A stretch of 64,000 nucleotides of DNA from Yersinia aldovae ATCC 35236 (GCF_000173735.1 NZ_ACCB01000010.1:1-64000); one strand, 5' to 3'; positions 24,655 through 36,688 are shown, numbered from the stretch's first letter. Program-made: numbers and translations. Notes: generated by a model from the letters alone, not told the origin.

Positions 24655-24688
24655 CACCCTACGCTTTATCATGTAATTGAAGGACGTT

Positions 24689-26107
24689 GTGGACTATCTA
24701 CCTCTATTTGCCGATTTGAAACAACGCCCAGTGTTGGTCGTCGGCGGCGGCGAAGTCGCTGCGCGAAAAATTGAACTACTGCACCGTGCAGGCGCACAAG
24801 TGCGGGTCGTGGCACAGACCCTCTCACCTGAACTTGAACGGCAACATCAGAAGGGGCGCATCAATTGGCTGGCAACGGTTTTTGTTCCAGAGCAGTTAGA
24901 TGAGGTGTTTTTAGTGATTGCTGCCACCAACGATACGGTGTTGAACGCGGCGGTTTTTGCCGCAGCAGATAAGCGCCATCTTCTGGCGAATGTGGTGGAT
25001 GACCAACCCCGTTGCTCGTTTATCTTCCCGTCGATTGTCGATCGTTCGCCGCTGGTGGTGGCTATCTCTTCATCCGGTCAGGCTCCGGTACTGGCACGTC
25101 TTTTGCGCGAGAAATTAGAAGCCTTGTTACCCAGCAGTTTGGGTGATATGGCCGCTGTCGCTGGGCGTTGGCGCGGGAGGGTGAAACAGCACATAGCTTC
25201 AATGGGTGAGCGACGCCGCTTCTGGGAAAACGCCTTCAGTGGCCGTTTCGCCAGTTTGGTCAGCCGTGGTCAGTTAACGCAGGCCGAAGATGAATTACAG
25301 TTATCATTGAGCGAGCAACGTAGCCCGATCGGTGAAGTGGCGCTGGTGGGTGCGGGGCCAGGCGATCCCGGTTTATTGACCTTACGCGGTCTGCAAGTGA
25401 TTCAGCAGGCGGATGTGGTGCTGTATGACCATTTGGTTAGCCCGGAAGTGTTGGATTTAGTGCGACGTGATGCCGAACGTATCTGTGTTGGCAAACGGGC
25501 CGGAGCGCACTCGGTGGCACAGGAGGAAACCAATCAATTATTGGTCACACTGGCGCGACAGGGCAAGCGGGTGGTGCGACTTAAAGGCGGTGATCCATTT
25601 ATCTTTGGTCGTGGCGGTGAAGAACTGCAAGTCGTTGCGCAGGCAGGCATTGCGTTTCAAGTGGTGCCAGGAGTAACGGCAGCGAGCGGAGCGACAGCCT
25701 ATGCCGGTATTCCGCTGACTCATCGCGACCACGCCCAAAGCGTGACATTTATTACCGGACATTGCCGTCCCGATGGCGATGATTTGGATTGGCAGTCGCT
25801 GGCCCGTGGTCGCCAGACGTTGGCAATCTACATGGGAACGGTGAAAGCAGCTGAAATCAGCCAGCAGCTAATCACTCATGGCCGCGCCAGCACTACGCCG
25901 GTGGCGGTTATTGGCCGGGGAACCCGTGCCGATCAGCAAGTATTGACCGGTACACTGGCACAACTCGAATTACTCGCAAATCAGGCACCCACACCGGCAC
26001 TACTGGTTATCGGGGAAGTGGTGGATTTACATCACCAAATTGCCTGGTTTGGGCAACAACCGCAGACTGAACAGGCTCTTAGCCCGTCAGTCGTGAATTT
26101 GGCATAA
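24689..26107 (+). CDS. cysG: Siroheme synthase CysG
   Basis: Trifunctional enzyme making siroheme for CysI: uroporphyrinogen-III methyltransferase, precorrin-2 dehydrogenase and ferrochelatase. The N-terminal dehydrogenase/chelatase domain begins [11 protein letters not shown], and the C-terminal SUMT domain carries [13 protein letters not shown] and PGVTAASG. I choose the GTG at 24689 ([10 protein letters not shown]) because GAAGGA sits just before it and it matches the E. coli start; a TTG at 24677 is an alternative. 472 residues against 457 in E. coli. It heads cysGDNC, 10 bp before cysD. Confidence 0.93.
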   Translation: MDYLPLFADLKQRPVLVVGGGEVAARKIELLHRAGAQVRVVAQTLSPELERQHQKGRINWLATVFVPEQLDEVFLVIAATNDTVLNAAVFAAADKRHLLANVVDDQPRCSFIFPSIVDRSPLVVAISSSGQAPVLARLLREKLEALLPSSLGDMAAVAGRWRGRVKQHIASMGERRRFWENAFSGRFASLVSRGQLTQAEDELQLSLSEQRSPIGEVALVGAGPGDPGLLTLRGLQVIQQADVVLYDHLVSPEVLDLVRRDAERICVGKRAGAHSVAQEETNQLLVTLARQGKRVVRLKGGDPFIFGRGGEELQVVAQAGIAFQVVPGVTAASGATAYAGIPLTHRDHAQSVTFITGHCRPDGDDLDWQSLARGRQTLAIYMGTVKAAEISQQLITHGRASTTPVAVIGRGTRADQQVLTGTLAQLELLANQAPTPALLVIGEVVDLHHQIAWFGQQPQTEQALSPSVVNLA

Positions 26108-26117
26108 AGGATCTGTT

Positions 26118-27026
26118 ATGGACGAGAAACGACTTACGCATTTGCGGCAATTGGAGGCGGAGAGTATCCATATCATCCGTGAAGTGGCCGCCGAATTCGC
26201 AAACCCGGTGATGCTCTATTCTATCGGTAAGGACTCTTCTGTGATGCTGCATTTGGCACGCAAAGCCTTCTTCCCAGGCACTTTGCCGTTCCCGCTATTG
26301 CATGTGGACACCGGTTGGAAATTCCGTGAAATGTATGAGTTTCGCGACCAAACAGCCAAAGCCTTTGGTTGTGAGTTGCTGGTGCACCGCAATCCGGAAG
26401 GGGTGGCGATGGGCATCAACCCATTTGTCCACGGTAGTGCCAAACACACTGACATCATGAAAACTGAGGGTTTAAAACAGGCGTTGAACAAATACGGTTT
26501 TGATGCGGCTTTCGGTGGTGCGCGCCGCGATGAAGAGAAATCGCGCGCCAAAGAACGTATTTATTCGTTCCGTGACCGCTTCCACCGTTGGGACCCAAAA
26601 AATCAGCGTCCGGAGTTGTGGCATAACTACAATGGTCAGATTAACAAAGGCGAAAGTATCCGTGTATTCCCGCTGTCTAACTGGACTGAACTGGATATCT
26701 GGCAATATATCTTCCTGGAAAAAATAGACATTGTGCCGTTGTATTTGGCAAAACCGCGTCCGGTGGTGGAGCGCGATGGTATGTTATTGATGGTTGATGA
26801 CGATCGTATTGATTTGCAGCCAGGTGAAGTGATTACTCAGAAGATGGTGCGCTTTCGTACTTTGGGCTGCTGGCCACTGACCGGTGCGGTGGAGTCAGAG
26901 GCGCAAACCCTGCCTGCGATTATCGAAGAGATGCTTATCTCCACCACCAGCGAACGTCAGGGCCGCATGATTGACCGCGACCAATCCGGCTCAATGGAGC
27001 TTAAAAAGCGTCAGGGATACTTCTGA
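26118..27026 (+). CDS. cysD: Sulfate adenylyltransferase subunit 2
   Basis: Small subunit of ATP sulfurylase, forming APS from sulfate and ATP. Its 302 residues match E. coli CysD. The PP-loop is [13 protein letters not shown] and the conserved [15 protein letters not shown] follows. Stop is at 27024-27026, with the cysN ribosome site GAGGAG immediately after, so cysD and cysN are co-expressed. Confidence 0.97.
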   Translation: MDEKRLTHLRQLEAESIHIIREVAAEFANPVMLYSIGKDSSVMLHLARKAFFPGTLPFPLLHVDTGWKFREMYEFRDQTAKAFGCELLVHRNPEGVAMGINPFVHGSAKHTDIMKTEGLKQALNKYGFDAAFGGARRDEEKSRAKERIYSFRDRFHRWDPKNQRPELWHNYNGQINKGESIRVFPLSNWTELDIWQYIFLEKIDIVPLYLAKPRPVVERDGMLLMVDDDRIDLQPGEVITQKMVRFRTLGCWPLTGAVESEAQTLPAIIEEMLISTTSERQGRMIDRDQSGSMELKKRQGYF

Positions 27027-27036
27027 GGAGCGCCCG

Positions 27037-28537
27037 ATGAGCACAAATTTACAGCACAAACCCGTAACTGAACATTCGTCGGCGGTAAAAAGTAAGTCGA
27101 TGATTTTAGATAACACCTCTATGGCCCAACAGATTGCCAACGAGGGTGGGGTGGAAGCCTACCTGCACGCTCAGCAGCATAAAACCATGCTGCGTTTTCT
27201 GACCTGCGGCAGTGTAGATGATGGCAAAAGCACCCTGATTGGCCGGTTATTGCACGATACCCGCCAGATCTACGAAGATCAGCTATCAACGCTCCACACT
27301 GACAGCAAACGTATCGGGACGCAGGGTGAAAAACTGGATCTGGCGCTGCTGGTGGATGGCTTGCAGGCCGAGCGTGAGCAGGGCATTACCATTGATGTAG
27401 CTTACCGCTACTTCTCGACGGAGAAACGCAAATTTATCATCGCTGACACGCCCGGACATGAGCAATATACCCGCAATATGGCGACCGGTGCATCTACTTG
27501 TGACCTGGCTATTTTACTGATCGATGCCCGTAAAGGGGTATTGGATCAAACCCGCCGCCACAGCTTTATTGCTACTTTGTTGGGTATTCGCCACTTGGTG
27601 GTGGCGGTGAACAAGATGGATTTGGTCGATTATCAGGAAAGTGTTTTCGAGCAATTTAACCAAGATTACCTGAGTTTTGCCGAACAGTTACCGACTGATC
27701 TGGATATTAAATTTGTTCCGCTATCGGCGTTGGATGGCGACAATGTGGCCTCTCCCAGTGAGAAGATGAATTGGTATTCCGGCCCGACACTGCTTGAAGT
27801 ACTGGAAAGCGTTGATGTGGTTAATGTCAGTCGTCACCAGCCGCTGCGCTTTCCGGTGCAATATGTTAATCGGCCTAATTTGGATTTTCGCGGTTATGCT
27901 GGCACCTTGTCTGCCGGTATCGTGCGGGTTGGGCAAAAAATAAAAAGTGCTACCTTCCGGTGTGGAATCGACTATTGCGCGCATTGTCACCTTTGATGGT
28001 GACCTGACTGAAGCCATTCCCGGTGAAGCGATTACGCTGGTGCTGACAGATGACGTGGATATCAGCCGTGGTGACTTGCTGGTGGATGCCAGTGAAACCC
28101 TGAAAGCGGCGCAAAATGCGCTGGTGGATGTGGTGTGGATGGCGGAGCAACCGTTGGTGGTTGGGCAAAGTTATGATATCAAAATCGCCGGTAAAAAGAC
28201 CCGTGCGCGCGTTGAAAATATTCAATATCAGGTTGAAATCAACTCACTGACCCAGCGAGTGGTAGAGAGTTTGCCGCTCAATGGTATTGGCTTGGTTGAA
28301 CTGGCATTCGATGAACCGCTGCTGCTGGACAGCTATCAGCACAACCGTGATACCGGCGGCATGATCTTTATTGACCGGCTGAGCAATGTCACTGTCGGCG
28401 CGGGCTTAATTCGTGAAGCACTGGCGACGGTTTATCAGGAAGATAGTGCATTCAGTACGTTTGAACTGGAGCTAAATGCGTTGGTTCGCCGTCACTTCCC
28501 GCACTGGGGTGCGCGCGATCTGTTAGGAGGTAAGTAG
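27037..28537 (+). pseudogene. cysN: Sulfate adenylyltransferase subunit 1, frameshifted
   Basis: GTPase subunit of ATP sulfurylase. Start MSTNLQHKP at 27037 has GAGGAG at 27025-27030. The G domain is intact ([31 protein letters not shown]). At about 27942-27946 an AAAAA run has one base too many: the frame reads [13 protein letters not shown] and stops at 27996 instead of continuing [14 protein letters not shown]. The rest of the beta-barrel domains continues in another frame to 28537 and ends normally ([14 protein letters not shown]). It is one lesion in an otherwise normal gene: a true mutation, or a sequence error in a short A-run. Confidence 0.88.
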
Positions 28538-28538
28538 C

Positions 28539-29307
<769 letters not shown>

Positions 29308-29372
29308 GATACTTATAGCTGCTGGTAAAACGCCCTCAGAGCGTGCCGGTAAACTGTACTCACAGGATTTCT

Positions 29373-29690
29373 ATGCAGAATGTGACCCCAATTACTATCA
29401 ACGGACAGCGCGAACGTGAGGAACCGTCTTACTCCTTTCTCGGTGGCGCTACAGGTTTTGTCTTTTATTGGCTGGCGTTTGCGATCCCTTTCTTCGTCTA
29501 CGGCCTGAATACGGTTTTCTTTCTGCTGTACACCTGGCCATTCTTTCTGGCGCTGATGCCGGTGTCTGTACTGATAGGCATTACTCTAAGTATGTTAACG
29601 CGCAGTAACTTGCTATTAACGGTGGCAGGTACGGGCATTGCTGTGGTCTGTTTGTTCTGGATGTTGTTTTCATTTCTCACCGGTTGGTGA
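29373..29690 (+). CDS. ygbE: Small inner-membrane protein, DUF3561 (YgbE-like)
   Basis: About 105 residues with three hydrophobic segments (roughly 28-48, 52-70 and 80-100), resembling E. coli YgbE next to cysC. The shared signature YTWPFFLALMPVSVLIG supports the assignment. The frame extends upstream to a GTG at 29343, but ATG 29373 has CAGGAT before it and a length matching the family. Function unknown; its position downstream of cysC is conserved in enterobacteria. Confidence 0.8.
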   Translation: MQNVTPITINGQREREEPSYSFLGGATGFVFYWLAFAIPFFVYGLNTVFFLLYTWPFFLALMPVSVLIGITLSMLTRSNLLLTVAGTGIAVVCLFWMLFSFLTGW

Positions 29691-29701
29691 GGGCTGAATC
29701 T

Positions 29702-29735
29702 GCGGGCTGCTGAGTTTTACCCGATGGCAGCCCGC
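29702..29735. terminator. Hairpin between convergent ygbE-like and ABC transporter genes
   Basis: GCGGGCTGC (29702-29710) pairs perfectly with GCAGCCCGC (29727-29735) across a 16-base loop. It lacks a clear T-run on either strand, so its role as a terminator is only probable, but it sits exactly in the convergent gap. Confidence 0.45.
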
Positions 29736-29754
29736 CATGTTAAAGCGATGGTTG

Positions 29755-30489
29755 TTACCCTTGTGCTGAAAGCACCTTGCTGAGAAATGCCTGAGTACGC
29801 GGATTACTTGGCGCGGTAAAGATCTCTTCTGGCCGCCCCTCTTCCTGAATAACCCCTTGATCAATAAATAACACCCGGTCGGCCACATCGCGGGCAAAGC
29901 CCATTTCATGGGTGACAACCACCATCGTCATGCCTTCCAATGCTAAGGCTTTCATTACCGCCAGCACTTCGCCGACCAGTTCAGGGTCAAGCGCCGAGGT
30001 TGGCTCATCAAATAGCATAATCTTGGGTTCCATTGCCAAGGCTCTGGCAATGGCGACGCGCTGCTGTTGCCCACCGGACAGGCTGCTGGGATAGGCATCG
30101 ATTTTATCGAGCAATCCAACCTTGCGCAGCAGCAATTCAGCCCGTTCTATGGCTTGATTACGAGACAGCTTTTTGACCGCCATCGGTGCCATAACCAGGT
30201 TTTCCAACACGGTCATATGCGGGAACAGATTAAAACGCTGGAACACCATGCCGACACTTTCACGCAGACGGTTGAGATCAGTTTTCGGATTATGTATCTC
30301 AAAACCGTTGACGGTTATCTCGCCACCAGACAAGGTTTCCAAGGCGTTAATGCAACGCAGAAACGTGCTTTTACCCGAGCCGGATGGCCCGATAATACAA
30401 ACCACTTCTTTGGGCAGAATTTCGCAGGAAATACCGCGCAGCACATGGGTTTCGCCAAATTGTTTTTGCAGGTTATGTACGTGAATCAC
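29755..30489 (-). CDS. Polar amino-acid ABC transporter, ATP-binding protein
   Basis: Energises uptake of a polar amino acid (glutamine family) at the inner membrane. 244 residues with Walker [10 protein letters not shown] (34-42), Q-loop in [10 protein letters not shown], signature [15 protein letters not shown], Walker [13 protein letters not shown] and switch His in [10 protein letters not shown]. It is the last gene of a permease-ATPase pair overlapping by 17 bp. It resembles GlnQ, but the exact substrate cannot be read from sequence. Confidence 0.92.
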   Translation of the reverse strand: MIHVHNLQKQFGETHVLRGISCEILPKEVVCIIGPSGSGKSTFLRCINALETLSGGEITVNGFEIHNPKTDLNRLRESVGMVFQRFNLFPHMTVLENLVMAPMAVKKLSRNQAIERAELLLRKVGLLDKIDAYPSSLSGGQQQRVAIARALAMEPKIMLFDEPTSALDPELVGEVLAVMKALALEGMTMVVVTHEMGFARDVADRVLFIDQGVIQEEGRPEEIFTAPSNPRTQAFLSKVLSAQG

Positions 30490-31240
30490 TTTTCCCGAAC
30501 CTCTTTTCCATATGCCGCACTAACAGCGAAAGTAAGAATGTAATGACCCAATACACTACTGAAATGGCCAGGTAGGGTTCCCAATAAGTCGCGTAGGCAC
30601 CGGAGACGGTACGGGCGGCATAGGCTAAGTCAGCCAGCCCGATGGCGGATGCCAGCGATGAATCCTTGACGATAGCAATGGCATTGTTACCTAGCGGTGG
30701 CAACATACGACGGAAAGCCTGTGGCAGGATAACCTTGCGCATCGTCTTGCCGTAGCTCATGCCCAGCGAGCGTGAAGCCTCCATCTGGCCGCGATCAATT
30801 GACTGAATTCCGGCCCGGAAAATTTCTGAGACATAAGCACCGGCGTTTAGAGTGATTGCAACAACGCAGGATAAAAAAGCACCGTAATCAGAACGCAGCA
30901 TTCTGGCGAAATCAGAGGACATAATTCCATTGGTAACCAGAATGCCATCTCGCGGATTGATAAATAGCGGCACTAGTGCGAAGTGAACCACCATGATCTG
31001 CACAAACAGCGGTGTTCCCCGAATGGCGCTGATATAGATGCGCACCGGCCATTGAACAAAGTAATACAAGACCGGCTTCCAGACACCATGAGGTGCCTGC
31101 GCCAATCGCCCCAAACCAAGCGTTAAACCCCAGGTTGTTCCCAGAATCACACAAATAATGGTGCACTTTATTGTCATCAAGGCGCCGTCCATAAACAACG
31201 GGGCGTATTCCTGGATGATTTCCCAACGAAATCCTGACAT
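30473..31240 (-). CDS. Polar amino-acid ABC transporter, permease
   Basis: Inner-membrane subunit of the same importer, 255 residues, HisM/GlnP type. Several hydrophobic helices are visible. The cytoplasmic EAA loop that contacts the ATPase is [21 protein letters not shown], followed by the typical [17 protein letters not shown]. It lies 63 bp downstream of the binding-protein gene and overlaps the ATPase start, so all three form one operon. Confidence 0.92.
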   Translation of the reverse strand: MSGFRWEIIQEYAPLFMDGALMTIKCTIICVILGTTWGLTLGLGRLAQAPHGVWKPVLYYFVQWPVRIYISAIRGTPLFVQIMVVHFALVPLFINPRDGILVTNGIMSSDFARMLRSDYGAFLSCVVAITLNAGAYVSEIFRAGIQSIDRGQMEASRSLGMSYGKTMRKVILPQAFRRMLPPLGNNAIAIVKDSSLASAIGLADLAYAARTVSGAYATYWEPYLAISVVYWVITFLLSLLVRHMEKRFGKSDSRT

Positions 31241-31303
31241 AGGGTAGTCCGGTCAATCAGGCTACCGCGTATTCACACACACGGTAGCTTATAGAAGAAA
31301 GGG

Positions 31304-32092
31304 TTATTTTGCTGGCTGTGTTGCTGTAGGCAGCGTAGGCACCTGAGCATCAAACCATTTTTCATAAATTTTGGCGTAAGTGCCGTCAGCAACGATCTTT
31401 TGCAAACCGTTATTGATTTTATTACGTAATTCGTCGTTACCTTTTGCTACCGCGATACCAAAATATTGGCGTTCAAATTTGGTATCGGAGACCAATTCAA
31501 ATGCTTTTTCCGGATGGGTTTTCAGGTAGAACTTGGCGACACCCACATCACCTACGGCGGCGGCAATACCGTCTTCATATAACTCTTGCAGCATCAGTGG
31601 GGTGTTATCAAAGCGCTTGATGGCGGTGCTGTTTTTACCCAATACATCAGAGACCACGATATCGCCGGTACTGGAGTTAACGACACCGACATTCAGGTTT
31701 TTCAGTGCGGCGATAGAATCAACTTTAGACCCTTTAGCGACCACGATAGTTTGTTCCGCCGGGAAGTATGGATCTGAGAAATCCACCATTTGCTTGCGTT
31801 TATCGGTAATGGTAATACCTGAAATAATGATATCGCGGTCACCGGAGCCTAGCGTGGCGAAAATACCTTCCCACGGGGTATTCACCAGTTTGACCTGAAA
31901 ACCGTCTGCTTTAGCGATAGCTTTGATGATATCGATATCAAAGCCTTCCAGTTGTTTCTGGCTATTTTCATACTCAAATGGACGATATGTCCCCCCAGAA
32001 CCGACCACATACGTGGGTTCTGCGGCCATAGTGGCACTTGCGGATAACACCGCAGCCAGGCAAGTACCGACCAATATTAAACGTTTAAACAT
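31304..32092 (-). CDS. Polar amino-acid ABC transporter, periplasmic binding protein
   Basis: Captures the amino acid in the periplasm and delivers it to the permease. The open frame starts at 32161, but MFKRLILVGTCLAAVLSASA at 32092 is a clear signal peptide start with GGGGAT just upstream. 262 residues, cleavage expected near residue 23 (ATMA/AEPT). Bacterial extracellular solute-binding family 3 signatures: EGFDIDIIKAIAK, FATLGSGDRDIIISGITIT, RKQMVDFSDPYF. Confidence 0.92.
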   Translation of the reverse strand: MFKRLILVGTCLAAVLSASATMAAEPTYVVGSGGTYRPFEYENSQKQLEGFDIDIIKAIAKADGFQVKLVNTPWEGIFATLGSGDRDIIISGITITDKRKQMVDFSDPYFPAEQTIVVAKGSKVDSIAALKNLNVGVVNSSTGDIVVSDVLGKNSTAIKRFDNTPLMLQELYEDGIAAAVGDVGVAKFYLKTHPEKAFELVSDTKFERQYFGIAVAKGNDELRNKINNGLQKIVADGTYAKIYEKWFDAQVPTLPTATQPAK

Positions 32093-32690
32093 GTAATCAT
32101 CCCCGTTGAAAAGTGAAATTGAGTTAATGTCGATTTTTTTATTTATGCAGTTTGAGTGCATAAAAATAAACTTTTATAACTACAAACTCAACCAATACAG
32201 GGTTTATTTATTTTTGTTAGCATTAAATATGCACTTTTGGTTTGGTTGTTGGTGAAAGCTGAGGCTAAAAACAGTTTTGGCAGTATTTATCTCTGCATGA
32301 CTTGTTTGATCTGATAATGGGTAGGGGCAGTGGCAGTAAAGTGTGCTGAAAAACAGCAATTAATAACATTTTGCCGATTTGCGTGGTATTTTTGCTGGAA
32401 ATCGTCCTTAATCTGACCCTGATGGCCTATTTCCGTCACACAGTGGAGTCCGGTGAAAAGTTATGGGATGATTGTACCCGTCATATTTCAAGTTGCATGT
32501 GTGTTGGCTGCCTTCGATCACCTCAGTCACTTACTTATGTAAGCTCCTGAGGATTATGAGCCTCGTTAAAGGCTCACCCTACGGGCCAGCAGGCGCTGTT
32601 CAAAATGGTTTACAACCAATTTGTCGCTCAGTTGCTGCCTTCCTGCAACTCGAATTATTTACGGTATAGGCAGTTTTTCAGGGGGCGGGA
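32093..32690. other. Intergenic region upstream of the ABC operon and ftsB
   Basis: About 600 bp between divergent genes. Its left half (32093-32470) is AT-rich and should hold the ABC operon promoter; I cannot pick a convincing one. The right part is filled by an enlarged ERIC element ending 22 bp before the ftsB ATG. No open frame of gene quality is present. Confidence 0.6.
32473..32668. repeat. ERIC element with internal insertion (196 bp)
   Basis: Starts TGTACCCGTCATATTTCAAG and ends CTCGAATTATTTACGGTATA, the same ends as the 127-bp copy at 29181. The centre CAGTCACTTACTTATGTAAG matches the ERIC core. About 70 bp is inserted after GCTCCTGAGGATTATGAG. ERIC variants with an insertion of this size are known from yersiniae and other Gammaproteobacteria. 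It is transcribed into, or just ahead of, the ftsB leader. Confidence 0.85.
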
Positions 32691-33014
32691 ATGGGAAAAC
32701 TTACACTACTATTGCTGATTTTACTTGGCTGGCTACAGTATTCACTGTGGTTGGGCAAGAATGGTGTCCATGATTTTGTTCGGGTTAAGGATGACGTGGC
32801 GCTTCAAGAGGGCAATAACGGCAAACTTAAAGCCCGAAACGATCAGCTATTTGCTGAAATTGATGATTTGAACGGTGGTCAAGAGGCGATCGAAGAACGC
32901 GCACGTAACGAACTGGGTATGATTAAGCCCGGTGAAAGTTTCTATCGTCTGGTTCCTGACCAATCCAGACGCAATGCGAGTATCCCTTCGACACAAAATA
33001 ACGCGCAACAATAA
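32691..33014 (+). CDS. ftsB: Cell division protein FtsB
   Basis: Bitopic divisome protein linking FtsQ, FtsL and peptidoglycan synthesis at the septum. 107 residues: a single N-terminal transmembrane helix (about 3-21) then a periplasmic coiled coil (about 28-70). The family motif [10 protein letters not shown] is present. It precedes ispD by 3 bp, the conserved enterobacterial order. Confidence 0.93.
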   Translation: MGKLTLLLLILLGWLQYSLWLGKNGVHDFVRVKDDVALQEGNNGKLKARNDQLFAEIDDLNGGQEAIEERARNELGMIKPGESFYRLVPDQSRRNASIPSTQNNAQQ

Positions 33015-33017
33015 ATA

Positions 33018-33746
33018 ATGAGTAACTTCGCTGTTTCCCTTCCTGATGTGGTCGCGCCTGATATTATTGCGATAGTACCGGCTGCGGGTATTGGTAGCCG
33101 TATGCAGGCTGATTGTCCTAAACAGTATTTGACTGTGGGGGGCAAGACGATAATTGAACATGCAATTTCATCGTTGTTCGGCCACCCGCGAGTTCAGCGG
33201 ATTATCGTGGTGATACACCCGCAGGACACTCAATTTTCTATGCTACCTATCGCGCAGGACTCTCGCATCAGTATTGTCCACGGTGGTGAGCTGCGTGCTG
33301 ACTCTGTGATGGCAGGTTTGCAGCAGGCAGGGCAGGCCAAATGGGTGTTGGTTCATGATGCCGCTCGTCCTTGCTTGCACCCTGACTGTTTTGAAAAGCT
33401 GTTAGCGATTACAGCACACAGCAAGGTTGGCGGTATTCTGGCAGCACCGGTTCGTGACACCATGAAACGCGGTGAAGCGGGTATTCACGCCATAGCCCAT
33501 ACAGTAGATCGCCAGGATCTGTGGCACGCCCTTACCCCCCAGATTTTCCCACTTGAGTTATTAAAAATGTGCTTATCCCGCGCCCTGCAAGACGGGGTGA
33601 TGGTCACGGATGAGGCTTCAGCTTTGGAACATTGCGGCTATCATCCGCTACTGATTGCGGGCCGTTCGGATAATATCAAGGTGACGCGCCCAGAGGATCT
33701 GGCGCTGGCAGAGTTTTACTTAACCCAACGGCAATATCCAAAATGA
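33018..33746 (+). CDS. ispD: 2-C-methyl-D-erythritol 4-phosphate cytidylyltransferase
   Basis: Third step of the MEP isoprenoid pathway, using CTP. 242 residues with the nucleotide-binding [39 protein letters not shown] and [11 protein letters not shown] signatures. The N-terminus is a few residues longer than in E. coli (236). It is 14 bp upstream of ispF. Confidence 0.96.
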   Translation: MSNFAVSLPDVVAPDIIAIVPAAGIGSRMQADCPKQYLTVGGKTIIEHAISSLFGHPRVQRIIVVIHPQDTQFSMLPIAQDSRISIVHGGELRADSVMAGLQQAGQAKWVLVHDAARPCLHPDCFEKLLAITAHSKVGGILAAPVRDTMKRGEAGIHAIAHTVDRQDLWHALTPQIFPLELLKMCLSRALQDGVMVTDEASALEHCGYHPLLIAGRSDNIKVTRPEDLALAEFYLTQRQYPK

Positions 33747-33760
33747 TTGGAGTGCAATTA

Positions 33761-34249
33761 ATGCGAATTGGTCATGGTTTCGATGTTCATAAATTTGGCG
33801 AAAATGGCAGTGGCCCGCTGATTATTGGTGGCGTGCGTATCCCCTACGAGAAGGGCTTACTGGCGCACTCTGATGGTGATGTTGCATTACACGCAGCCAC
33901 CGATGCGCTATTAGGTGCCGCAGCGTTAGGCGATATCGGCAAATTGTTCCCCGATACCGATCCTGCCTTTAAAGGTGCTGACAGCCGTGGCTTATTGCGT
34001 GAGGCTTATCGCCGGATTTTGGCGAAAGGCTATAAGCTCGGTAATCTCGATATTACGATTATTGCTCAGGCACCTAAAATGGCACCCCATATCCCGCAAA
34101 TGCGCGTTAATTTGGCGGAAGACCTACAATGTCATATGGATGATATCAACGTAAAAGCGACCACCACTGAGCAGCTCGGTTTTACCGGGCGTGGTGAAGG
34201 CATTGCGTGTGAAGCGGTTGCGCTATTAATTAAAGTCGAACAGGCTTAA
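33761..34249 (+). CDS. ispF: 2-C-methyl-D-erythritol 2,4-cyclodiphosphate synthase
   Basis: Fifth step of the MEP pathway, forming the cyclic diphosphate. Start at 33761 ([10 protein letters not shown]) matches the family; an upstream frame from 33743 would overlap ispD and lacks support. GGAGTG at 33749 serves as ribosome site. 162 residues. Metal ligands in HGFDVH and [10 protein letters not shown], and the conserved [18 protein letters not shown], are visible. Confidence 0.96.
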   Translation: MRIGHGFDVHKFGENGSGPLIIGGVRIPYEKGLLAHSDGDVALHAATDALLGAAALGDIGKLFPDTDPAFKGADSRGLLREAYRRILAKGYKLGNLDITIIAQAPKMAPHIPQMRVNLAEDLQCHMDDINVKATTTEQLGFTGRGEGIACEAVALLIKVEQA

Positions 34250-34259
34250 GGCATAACAG

Positions 34260-35309
34260 ATGGATATGGAAAATCTAACCTGGCTCCACGGCAAACCCAA
34301 GGCCAGCGGCATTTTAAAAGCTAATCCGGAAGATTTTCTGGTGATAGAGGATTTGGGATTTGAGCCGGATGGTGAAGGCGAGCATTTGCTGGTCCGTATC
34401 CGCAAGAATGGCTGTAATACCCAGTTTGTTGCGGATTATTTGGCACGTTTTGCCAAGATCCATCCGCGCCTGGTGAGCTATGCCGGCTTGAAAGATCGTC
34501 ACGCGGTCACCGAGCAGTGGTTCTGTCTGCACTTACCGGGTAAAGACGCGCCGGATTTGTCTACTTTCGAACTTGAAGGGTGTGAAGTGTTGGAAGCGGT
34601 GCGACAGAAACGCAAGCTGCGCATTGGTTCACTGAAAGGCAATGCTTTCACCTTGGTGCTGCGTCATATTACGGATCGGCAGGATGTCGAACAACGGTTG
34701 CAACAGATTGCCGCTCACGGCGTACCTAACTATTTCGGCAGCCAGCGCTTTGGTCGTGGGGGGAATAATCTGGTACAGGCGCGCTTATGGGCGAATAATG
34801 AGATTCGGGTTAAAGAGCGTAGCAAACGCAGCTTTTATCTTTCGGCCAGCCGCAGCGCAATGTTCAATTTAATCAGCAGTCACCGTTTAGCACAACAGCA
34901 GGCGGCAACGGTACTGGAAGGCGATGCTTTGCAGCTCTCCGGGCGCGGCAGTTGGTTTGTTGCCAAACCGGATGAACTGGCTACTTTGCAGCAACGGGTT
35001 GATATCGGTGAATTGAATATTACCGCACCTCTGCCGGGTGATGGCGAATTAGGCACGCAAGGCGAAGCATTGGCGTTTGAACTGGCATGTCTGGCGGCGC
35101 AAACCGACTTACTGGCGTTGATCAGACGTGAACGCGTCGAAGGCGGGCGCCGTGCCATTTTGCTGAAACCGCAGAATATGGCATGGAATTGGTGGGATGA
35201 CGTAACTCTTGAAGTGAGCTTCTGGTTACCCGCCGGCAGTTTTGCCACCAGTGTGGTGCGAGAAATAATGAGCCAGGATAATGCCGATGCTGCGGATATT
35301 GCTGAGTAA
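34260..35309 (+). CDS. truD: tRNA pseudouridine(13) synthase TruD
   Basis: Makes pseudouridine at position 13 of tRNA-Glu. 349 residues, equal to E. coli. The catalytic Asp is in [12 protein letters not shown]; other conserved blocks are [15 protein letters not shown] and GRGSWFV in the inserted TRUD domain. [13 protein letters not shown] starts at 34260, with MENL two codons later as an alternative. Its 3' end overlaps surE. Confidence 0.95.
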   Translation: MDMENLTWLHGKPKASGILKANPEDFLVIEDLGFEPDGEGEHLLVRIRKNGCNTQFVADYLARFAKIHPRLVSYAGLKDRHAVTEQWFCLHLPGKDAPDLSTFELEGCEVLEAVRQKRKLRIGSLKGNAFTLVLRHITDRQDVEQRLQQIAAHGVPNYFGSQRFGRGGNNLVQARLWANNEIRVKERSKRSFYLSASRSAMFNLISSHRLAQQQAATVLEGDALQLSGRGSWFVAKPDELATLQQRVDIGELNITAPLPGDGELGTQGEALAFELACLAAQTDLLALIRRERVEGGRRAILLKPQNMAWNWWDDVTLEVSFWLPAGSFATSVVREIMSQDNADAADIAE

Positions 35310-36039
35310 CGACGACGGTATTTCCGCACCGGGTATACAAACGCTGGCTGCCGCATTGCGGGAGTTTGCACAGGTGCAAATTGTTGCACCGGATCGCAAC
35401 CGTAGCGGTTCATCCAATGCATTAACGCTCGATTGCGCATTACGCATTACCACATTATCCAATGGCGATATTGCGGTGCAGCAAGGCACTCCGACCGATT
35501 GTGTCTATCTGGGGGTCAACGCTTTGATGCGCCCGCGACCCGATATTGTGGTATCGGGTATCAACGCAGGCCCAAATCTGGGTGATGATGTCATCTATTC
35601 CGGCACGGTAGCTGCGGCCATGGAGGGGCGTCATTTAGGTTTCCCTGCTCTGGCAGTCTCACTCAACGGTCATCAGCATTACGCTACCGCAGCGGCAGTC
35701 ACCTGCCGTATATTACGGGCGTTGCACCGTAAGCCATTGCGTACTGGCAAGATACTCAATGTTAATGTCCCTGATTTACCCTTATCTGAGATTAAAGGTA
35801 TTCGGGTGACACGTTGTGGTAGCCGCCATCCGGCAGAGCAGGTATTTTGTCAACAAGACCCGCGCGGGCAGGATCTCTATTGGATTGGGCCGCCTGGTGA
35901 AAAATTTGATGTGGGGCCGGATACTGATTTTGCTGCGATTGAGCAAGGTTATGTTTCTATCACGCCGCTTCAGGTTGATTTAACGGCCTACGCGGCACAG
36001 GACGTAGTTGAACGTTGGTTAGCTGATATTACTGATTAA
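35287..36039 (+). CDS. surE: 5'/3'-nucleotidase SurE
   Basis: Stationary-phase survival nucleoside monophosphate phosphatase. Start [11 protein letters not shown] at 35287 is preceded by AGGAT seven bases upstream; an ATG at 35281 is too close to it. 250 residues. Metal-binding NDD motif, [11 protein letters not shown] and [25 protein letters not shown] are intact. It overlaps truD by 23 bp and is followed by pcm, a conserved surE-pcm-nlpD-rpoS stress cluster. Confidence 0.95.
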   Translation: MLRILLSNDDGISAPGIQTLAAALREFAQVQIVAPDRNRSGSSNALTLDCALRITTLSNGDIAVQQGTPTDCVYLGVNALMRPRPDIVVSGINAGPNLGDDVIYSGTVAAAMEGRHLGFPALAVSLNGHQHYATAAAVTCRILRALHRKPLRTGKILNVNVPDLPLSEIKGIRVTRCGSRHPAEQVFCQQDPRGQDLYWIGPPGEKFDVGPDTDFAAIEQGYVSITPLQVDLTAYAAQDVVERWLADITD

Positions 36040-36061
36040 TAAATACCGAGGTTGACGGGGA

Positions 36062-36688
36062 ATGGTGAATAAACGTATGCAAACATTGCTGATGCAGTTA
36101 CGTCAGCAAGGTATTCAGGACGAACGCTTGTTGCAAGCGATCGAAGCGGTGCCACGTGAGCGTTTCGTCGATGAAGCTTTATCCCATAAGGCATATGAGA
36201 ATACCGCTCTTCCCATTGGTTCTGGGCAGACGATTTCTCAGCCCTACATGGTGGCGCGGATGACCGAGTTGTTACAACTGACTCCCACCTCGCGGGTATT
36301 AGAAATAGGCACCGGTTCTGGCTATCAGACTGCTATTCTGGCGCATTTGGTTGAACATGTCTGCTCAGTCGAACGAATCAAAGGGCTACAGTGGCAGGCA
36401 AAACGTCGCCTGAAACAGTTGGATCTGCATAATGTCTCTACCCGTCATGGTGATGGCTGGTTAGGTTGGACATCACGCGGGCCATTTGATGCGATCATTG
36501 TGACCGCAGCCCCCCCCGAAATCCCTCATGCACTGCTTGAGCAATTAGATGACGGTGGAATTTTGGTGTTGCCGGTTGGGGAGCAGGCTCAAACATTGCA
36601 ATGCGTGCAACGCCGTAACAATGAATTCAAGGTTGAAACGGTGGAAGCGGTGCGCTTTGTACCTTTGGTTAAAGGGGAACTCGCCTGA
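36062..36688 (+). CDS. pcm: Protein-L-isoaspartate O-methyltransferase
   Basis: Repairs isoaspartyl residues in aged proteins using SAM. 208 residues as in E. coli. Motifs: [16 protein letters not shown]-binding [14 protein letters not shown], and the C-terminal [10 protein letters not shown]. An 8-C tract (36510-36517) encodes the conserved TAAPPEIP and is in frame here; slippage there would inactivate the gene. Confidence 0.96.
   Translation: MVNKRMQTLLMQLRQQGIQDERLLQAIEAVPRERFVDEALSHKAYENTALPIGSGQTISQPYMVARMTELLQLTPTSRVLEIGTGSGYQTAILAHLVEHVCSVERIKGLQWQAKRRLKQLDLHNVSTRHGDGWLGWTSRGPFDAIIVTAAPPEIPHALLEQLDDGGILVLPVGEQAQTLQCVQRRNNEFKVETVEAVRFVPLVKGELA

Noticed and set aside
23196-24688. CRISPR array near iap
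   Set aside because: E. coli iap adjoins CRISPR, so I looked; no regularly spaced repeats are present here.
34880-35440. 186-codon minus-strand frame across truD and surE
   Set aside because: Overlaps two confidently identified genes and shows no recognisable domain.
36510-36517. C8 tract in pcm as a phase-variation switch
   Set aside because: It encodes conserved Ala-Pro-Pro residues and is in frame; no evidence for a switching role.
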